A stretch of 64,000 nucleotides of DNA from Scylla paramamosain (taxonomy: Eukaryota; Arthropoda; Malacostraca; Decapoda; Portunidae), in contig NC_087151.1 of the NCBI RefSeq assembly GCF_035594125.1, positions 18,479,501 to 18,543,500 on the forward strand, written 5' to 3'. Positions 48,921-64,000 of this stretch are shown here, one piece after another. The first letter of the stretch is position 1, and the number at the start of each line of letters is the position of its first letter. Both the position numbers and the translations under genes were made by a program. Under the pieces are notes generated by a model. The model saw only the letters and a program-made list of their open reading frames with translations, was not told the DNA's origin and did no database searches.

Positions 48921-49205
48921 GTGAAGCGAGAAACTACAGAGTCAGGAGTGTGTAAGAAACTGTGTGTTCGTTGGGACGGCCCATATAAGGTGGTGGAAGT
49001 TTTAAGAGGAGGCAGTGGTTATGTGGTGAAAGACCCTTTCTCGGGAAAGATGGTGCAAAGAGCGGCAGAAAAGATCAAACAGTTTCACAGTGAGGAAGAG
49101 TACGTAGTTGCAGCTCAAGACACAGTGTTCCAACCTGATATAGAAACTGAAGTGTTACCGCCTAGAGTGCGTAACCGTCCCAGACGCTATATTGAGGAAT
49201 GTTAA
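48921..49205 (+). CDS. Integrase C-terminal tail (GPY/F-like), copy 2
   Basis: In frame with pol after TAG 48918-48920. KLCVRWDGPYKVVEV is the GPY/F motif; the tail ends in Arg-rich text (RVRNRPRRYIEEC). No ATG is close to the start, so it would need readthrough. The stop is either a shared disabling mutation or a recoding site. Confidence 0.82.
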   Translation: MKRETTESGVCKKLCVRWDGPYKVVEVLRGGSGYVVKDPFSGKMVQRAAEKIKQFHSEEEYVVAAQDTVFQPDIETEVLPPRVRNRPRRYIEEC

Positions 49206-49370
49206 TGTCGCTGGAAAGACGGTATAGAAAAGAGCAGAGTGCTTGGGGTAAATAGAGTCCCCCCCCTTACTTTTGCATGGTCTGGCTGGACTGGTTGTAA
49301 TGAATCGTGGTATGACGGGTATGGGTACTATGTGAGAGGTGATGTTTTGTAGGGTTAGTTTTGTAAGATC

Positions 49371-49380
49371 AGGGGGGAAG
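49371..49380 (+). promoter_or_regulatory. Putative polypurine tract, copy 2
   Basis: AGGGGGGAAG, identical in sequence and context to 40163-40172. Again no 3' LTR follows. Confidence 0.5.
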
Positions 49381-49412
49381 TAATATAAGGTATGAGTGTA
49401 GGAAGTGACTGA

Positions 49413-50010
49413 TTAGTATGCATCTCTAAAACGGTCAAGGATATGAGCAGGGTGTTGCACCAATTGGAGGATAGCAAAGTTGAAGGCTAGTTCACCATGA
49501 TGGTCAGTGAAGGGAGAGGAAACCCAAAGCTGGTGGTGAACATTGAAGTCTCCAAGAATGGAGGTCTCTGCAAAAGGGAAGTGAGTCAGAATGTGCTCCA
49601 CTTTGGAGGTTAAGTAGTCAAAGAATTTCTTATAGTCTGAGGAGTTAGGTGAGAGGTATACAGCACAGATAAATTTAGTTTGAGAGTGACTCTGTAATAG
49701 TAGCCAGATGGTGAAAAACTCGGAATATTCAAGAGTGTGGGCACAACAGCAGGTTAAGTCATTGCGCACATAAACGCAACATTCAGCTTTGGATTGAAAA
49801 TGAGAATAAAGAAAGTAGGAGGGAACAGAAAAGGGGCTATTGTAAGTTGCCTCAGACACCTATGTTTCAGTGAGGAAAAGAAGATAAGGTTTAGTAGAGG
49901 AGAGATTGTGTTCTAGAAATTGAAAACTAGATCTAAGACTGTGAATGTTGCAGAAATTAATGAAGAAAAAGTTGAGGGGGGGGTCTCAAGAGACTTAGGG
50001 TTGATACCAG
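49413..50010 (-). pseudogene. Jockey-like endonuclease fragment (copy 2 flank)
   Basis: Counterpart of 40205-40800. The open piece 49859-49413 contains [13 protein letters not shown] and [17 protein letters not shown]. At the two variable sites it matches the intact element (LSPNSS) where copy 1 reads VSPNFS, so copy 1 carries the derived bases. Confidence 0.85.
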
Positions 50011-50299
50011 AAGACACTAGCCTTGATGAGCATCATCAACAGGACCCATCAAGTAAATTTTAAGTTGGTTTTTACCTAATTATTTTTTATTATTTTATTC
50101 ATAATACTGTACATGCATATCATAAATAAAGATGAGGTTTACTAGAGGAGAGGTGATGTTGTACAGATAGAAAATTATATCTAAGACAGCAAATGTTACA
50201 CAATTTAATGAAGAAAAGTTATAATATACCAGTAAAATGCCTTGGAAGGCGATTAACGAGCAAAGATGTCAGTAATGCATCAGTGGAAGGGGTATTTCA

Positions 50300-50351
<52 letters not shown>

Positions 50352-51021
50352 CAACTTCAGGCACCCCACACTTGCCTAATATTCAAATCACTCTAGCTCA
50401 AAACTCTGCAAGAGCCCAGTGGTTGTGCAATATACCACTTGATAGGAAATTTCATTTTGTGTTCAGTGGTATCTATCCGCTCTCATTGAGACAAAAGAAA
50501 ATTGGTGAAAATTGCAGAAAACTGATGGTCACTTTACAAAAAGTTTTGTATTGTATTTTGCATATGCACAGTAGTATTGCAAATTTCATATGATTTTTCA
50601 TTATAACTTGTATTACTCTTATTACCAACAAAAATTTGAGCTTGATCAGTTAATTACTTAAAAAGTTGTAATTTTGACTTTGTGCATGTACAGTGCTACT
50701 TCAAAGTTGACGTAAGGAATTTTATTAAAATTATAACATGACACCTCTTAAGTTTCATTAAAACTGGTTGAGTAGTTTTTGAGAAATCCCATTTCTGACA
50801 CCTTTCTACTTTTAGTAAGTTAACTTCACCCAATAGAAGAGATGAAAGCTATATCATATAAAATTGATAGAAGTGTGCTATCATATGATGCTAATTTTGT
50901 TACGATCAGCCACATAGTTCTGGAGATATTAGCGATTGAATAGGGTTATGGTCAGACTGAGCCAGGCCCCTCAAAACGAAACAACAAGCTCCATAGTAAA
51001 CTTTGTTTTGCTCATAATTAA
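50011..51021. other. Non-coding flank, copy 2
   Basis: Counterpart of 40801-41810. GA microsatellite at ~50303-50350 and a second short match to the Jockey-like 5' region. No gene recognised. Confidence 0.5.
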
Positions 51022-51416
51022 TTTCTCACTCTTTCATAAAAGAGAACATAGGTATCCATTCAATCATGATGAGTTTCCCTTCAATACAGGGACTGTAATA
51101 TATATACCTCCCATATTTATAATATATGAATTTCTCACTCTTTCATAAAAGAGAACATAGTTATCAATTCAATCATGATGAGTTCCCCTTCAATACAGGG
51201 ACTGTAATATATATACCTCCCATATTTATAATATATGAATTTCTCACTCTTTCATAAAAGAGAACATAGTTATCCATTCAATCATATTGAGTTCCCCTTC
51301 AATACAGGGACTGTAATATATATACCTCCCATATTTATAATATATGAATTCCTCACTCTTTCATAAAGGAGAACATAGAGTTCTTTGTTTAATCATGATT
51401 AGTTCCTTTTCATTAC
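51022..51416. repeat. 109-bp tandem repeat, ~3.6 units, copy 2
   Basis: Counterpart of 41811-42205, with the same unit number and period. Confidence 0.92.
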
Positions 51417-51911
51417 ATGGACTGTACTAAATACATATTTTTCTTAAGCTACTTTTTTAGAATACTTTTGGCTTAAATTGAGAACTTGACCGCCCTTATT
51501 TGAGGAATGGTGAAGTGGAGCCACCAGGCACAATATCTACCAATTCACAAAACAGAGCAATGACTAAATTTTGACTTCTCTATTTCCTTAGTTTGGTGGC
51601 ATCCCTACTTCCTTGATGCCATTTTCCTATCGTTCTATGCCAATAGAATGGAATACATCTACAACAAATAAGAGATAGCATATATCAGCGTTCCCTCACA
51701 TATTCATGGTTTTGCATATTTGCAGAGTTTTCCCTAACCTAACCTAACTAATGGGGAGTTTTTAGAGTTGCCAGGTGTCACCACCAGCTCAGTCTTTCAG
51801 CCCAAAGAGCCCAAATTATTCTTTCAGTTATAAATTACAGTAACCCAAGATATAACGAACACATATGGGGGGAGAGTGGGTCAATTGAGATGAAAATTTG
51901 CTATATATGTG

Positions 51912-51914
<3 letters not shown>

Positions 51915-51972
<58 letters not shown>
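51915..51972. repeat. (AG)n microsatellite
   Basis: 58 bp; its partner at 22267-22372 is 106 bp. Confidence 0.97.
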
Positions 51973-52725
<753 letters not shown>

Positions 52726-53080
52726 TTGGCTTTGTCTCCAAACTCTCCCCCATAGAGAGACTGTATTAACCTGCAGAAATAAAGCTATCATTCAGGGAAA
52801 CTGGTTTGTTTGCCAAACAAACATTACATTGCTGAATATTCTGTGGCACCAAATGCTTTGTCAGGAATTGTGGCAATGATATTTCAATCCTTGTCTTTGC
52901 ATCCTACAATTTGTATGCTGAACATAAACCTTATCAACAAGTTTCTTGAGCTTCATATACTTTTATACATATTACACAAAGTCCATGACAACTGAAAAAA
53001 CTATGCAAATAATGCAATGTAGCAGTAGCATCAAGGTAACACCAGTCTGCTACTAGTACTGCTGCTATCCACCTTCTGAC

Positions 53081-53264
53081 CTGCTCAGATGAAGCAGAAG
53101 CATTGTCCTCTTCAAAAGAATCCTCAGCCACCACACCAGACCACTCATGGCTGTGGTAGTGTTGGGAGTAGAAGTTGAGGTAGTGGACAGGAGGAATGAC
53201 ACTGCCCTCACTCTGTGTTGAAAATATATGCTGCCATAAGATGGAGAAAATACTGAATCTGATA
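53081..53264 (-). CDS. Exon-like ORF, unassigned gene fragment
   Basis: Minus-strand counterpart of 21021-21204, with acceptor TTTATTTCTGTCAG and donor GTCAGA. The same frame is open and ends SGVVAEDSFEEDNASASSEQ. Differences from the other copy: P/L in HYxNF and NNER/SHEW before SGVV. Family unknown. Confidence 0.32.
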
Positions 53265-53826
53265 CTGACAGAAATAAAGAACAAAATTGTTTACAAAAAT
53301 TTTACCATAATTGTTTATAATATCAAGCAAATCTACAGAACATAGGACAACTCTACAACAAGCAGGCTCCAGGCTCCAGGCTGGCAAGCTTGAATAGTCT
53401 ACACATCATATAAACTTTTGACTGAATAAAGATTCAGATGGATCCATGCTATTTTACAGGTTTTAAGCTTTTAACAATGATACAAGTTCCCCATCAAAGG
53501 GACAACAAACTAAAGACAAGTATGCAATCTCCTTCACTTTGTGTGCCTTCTTGTTGCAGTAAAATAATTCTTAGCTTCATTTATCCAATTTTCATGGTTT
53601 AAACGAAACCTTTCTTATCAAAGATAATATAAGTTGTGGGATTTAGTTCACAATCAAATCAACATTTCTCTATTTTACCTACATCTGACATCTCTATTCA
53701 TATGAATTTTTCAACAGCTACCCACCCACCAAGAGAAGAGTGTTGTGGAGATCTCCATCACCCACAATAAGTCCCTGAAATGCCTAAATAAACTTGGGAT
53801 TCATGTCAAATAAAAACAAAACTCAC

Positions 53827-53983
53827 TGGGACATAGTACACATTTGCAAGAGTCCAAGGCAAGACTATCCCACCATCTGTGTACCATGGAATGCTCCCAA
53901 CAACTGGAGTTACCCACAACTGAGCTGCACTTGGTGCCAATAACCACTCATTCTCAGATACCCAACTCCTAAACAAATCAATG
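53827..53983 (-). CDS. Exon-like ORF, unassigned gene fragment
   Basis: Minus-strand, 157 bp, acceptor GTCCTGCAG with an upstream TACTAAG, donor GTGAGT. It encodes IDLFRSWVSENEWLLAPS and WYTDGGIVLPWTLANVYY. It lacks the ~13-base acceptor insertion of the 20298 copy, so the intron end looks cleaner here. Likely one exon of a host gene on the minus strand; I cannot name it. Confidence 0.38.
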
Positions 53984-54165
53984 CTGCAGGACAATACTTA
54001 GTAAAAATTAACAAAGGTTCCTCAGTCTATTACCATTACTGGGTAGGATACAGATGGAGAAATAGTACAAAAGACAGTTCAGTATTTGGTACAGTAGAGA
54101 ACACTAACCCTCACCTATAGAAAGAGATCAGCCATCAATACTTTCAAAGGAATAATTTCATCACT

Positions 54166-54894
54166 GTAATATGGTTCTTTTTCAGGTCCCTTCAATAAAC
54201 CTTGCATGTCACTAGGTCATGGACCATGCTTCTATGAAAAGGCACAGATCAATGCCTCTTATGAAAGAGCACAGAGTTGATCAGGAATGAAAATAGAAAA
54301 ACTTAACTGACTTTGGAATCAAATATCTAAACTACATCTCTGTAAAAATGATAGGGAGACTGAAAGAAATTTAATTGGAAAACATTCTATACAACATGGA
54401 CAACCAAGGTCATGTGACCTTCTTAACATAATTCCTCCTATCAAATCACAATCTAAAAGCTTAAACACCTGATACGTTGAGGCTCCTACACACATTATGA
54501 ACAAATGGTTCCCAGCCTTTTTTAGGAGATTAGTACAATGCCATGTTAACCTTCACATTATCATCCAAACATCAATTTAAAAAGCTAAATACTTATCAAG
54601 TGAATTTACACATGCTTCAACACTCAAATGCAGAATCCTGCACACAAACTTGACATGCCTTTGACAACTTTTTTATTGTCATATAAGAGAAATAATAAAT
54701 CACCACCTCATTTCCTTCCCTCTTATGTTGCTTAGTGTTTTGAGGACATGCTGCCATACATACATAGCACAACACAAGTACAAAAATTAAGAGTGAAACA
54801 TTGTGAAAACAAGGAATAAATATGTTTCATGTGACAGCATAGGAAGTGAAGCACAAGAAGTACAAGTGGCTAGGTGTACAGGCCACACACCTAC
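54166..54894. other. Presumed intron or intergenic sequence
   Basis: About 730 bp without a recognisable coding segment, between exon-like ORFs on the minus strand. Confidence 0.35.
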
Positions 54895-55024
54895 CTGGCT
54901 TGGTCTCAGGTTCAACACCCGGGCTTGGCGGGGCACGGCGGCCATGCCTGCTGCTAATGACCTGGCCTGTACCTGGTTGATTCGGGCTTCATCCTCAGCC
55001 GTCAAAAGCTTGTTGTTGATAATT
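54895..55024 (-). CDS. Exon-like ORF, unassigned gene fragment
   Basis: 130 bp, minus strand: acceptor ATGGCACAG at 55025-, donor CCAG/GTAGGTGTG at 54894. It encodes LTAEDEARINQVQARSLAAG, then Arg-rich RQARVLNLRPSQ. GC-rich relative to its surroundings. Not included in the inverted copy at 20-22.7 kb. The exit phase does not directly match the entry of the 53827-53983 exon, so either exons are missing or the model is wrong. The plus strand also fits weak pol-III A/B boxes (see rejected items). Confidence 0.3.
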
Positions 55025-55281
55025 CTGTGCCATCACCAGGGAATGGAACAGAAGGGAAGGGGAGGTGAAGAGAAAAAAGACAGTGGGTAAGGATATATTA
55101 AGAACTTCTGAAAATATGCAATAAAGGGAGAATGGAAAAAGGAAGATGAAAATGAAATTTAGGAGATTACAAGGAGGTTGGTGGGTTCCCCTTGTTACTA
55201 ATACTGTACATACTGTATATGGATGAATAAAGCTACAAAATATCTTTTATCTTGCCTCCTTAAAAAAAAGTCAATACTGAC

Positions 55282-55382
55282 CTTCATTAGCATCCTTAAA
55301 AATTTCATCAGATACAAAACAAAACTGCTGTTATAGTGACTTAAACACTCCATATCATCTGTCAGCCCCTGCAGGCTCCACA
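55282..55382 (-). CDS. Exon-like ORF, unassigned gene fragment
   Basis: 101 bp, minus strand, acceptor CTTTTATTCAG and donor AAG/GTCAGT. One frame is open: SLQGLTDDMECLSHYNSSF, then VLYLMKFLRMLMK. Phase also does not join simply to the next exon-like ORF. Tentative upstream exon of the same unknown gene. Confidence 0.28.

Positions 55383-64000
<8,618 letters not shown>

Larger units (their letters stand above)
44760..51645 (+). repeat. Direct-repeat copy 2 (Ty3/Gypsy internal region + flank)
   Basis: Partner of 35552-42433. It is continuous with its own 5' LTR on the left, and on the right with the exon-bearing segment, whereas copy 1 runs into the LTR at the equivalent point. Confidence 0.95.

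Noticed and set aside
54862..54915. tRNA or tRNA-derived SINE head (A-box-like TGGCTAGGTGT, B-box GGTTCAACACC 42 bp later)
   Set aside because: Spacing is right and a D-stem-like TGGC/GCCA is present, but the T stem has a mismatch and no convincing anticodon or acceptor stem could be drawn. The same bases read well as a spliced exon on the other strand. Left as an alternative only.

Overview
This window is eukaryotic, repeat-dominated DNA. I see no bacterial-type genes, operons, rRNA or convincing tRNA. Long dinucleotide microsatellites, Jockey/CR1-like non-LTR elements, Penelope-like (PLE) fragments, a Ty3/Gypsy element and a large complex satellite together suggest an arthropod, plausibly a decapod crustacean. 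That assignment is inference. A 100-N scaffold gap lies at 35452-35551.

Layout. (1) 1-3079: a nearly intact Jockey-like non-LTR element (endonuclease + reverse transcriptase) ending in poly(A). (2) 3079-14804 and 22737-34767 are the two arms of a ~12 kb inverted repeat. Each arm carries the same nested set of dead elements: a CR1-like RT remnant, a 5'-truncated Jockey-like copy, a second CR1-like RT remnant interrupted by an inverted pair of PLE ends with a 13-bp target duplication, an ORF1 + endonuclease remnant of another non-LTR family, and a second GIY-YIG remnant. (3) The 7.9 kb spacer between the arms is assembled from inverted counterparts of pieces found at 42-64 kb: an LTR (14816-15998), satellite in two opposed blocks (15999-20094) and an exon-bearing segment (20095-22695).

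(4) 35552-51645 is a ~9.2 kb tandem direct duplication of a Ty3/Gypsy element and its downstream flank. The second copy has its 5' LTR (42434-43764), a tRNA-Leu-type primer binding site, an extra ORF with an intact-looking SGNH/GDSL-hydrolase signature, then gag, nucleocapsid, protease-RT-RNase H-integrase and a separate integrase C-terminal tail. Neither copy has a 3' LTR directly after its polypurine tract. (5) 51590-55400 is a segment with exon-like ORFs flanked by splice-like sites on the minus strand; part of it is repeated, inverted, at 20095-22695. (6) 56189 to the window end is a satellite with ~95-bp monomers in ~1.05 kb higher-order units.

The most notable item is the SGNH-hydrolase-like ORF between the primer binding site and gag. 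Also worth a second look: a hammerhead-ribozyme-like fold in the PLE ends, the retroelement's unusual frame organisation (-1 overlap plus two in-frame stops conserved in both copies), and the nested inverted/direct duplications, which are either real palindromic structure or uncollapsed haplotypes. All alignments were made by eye; percent identities were not computed.
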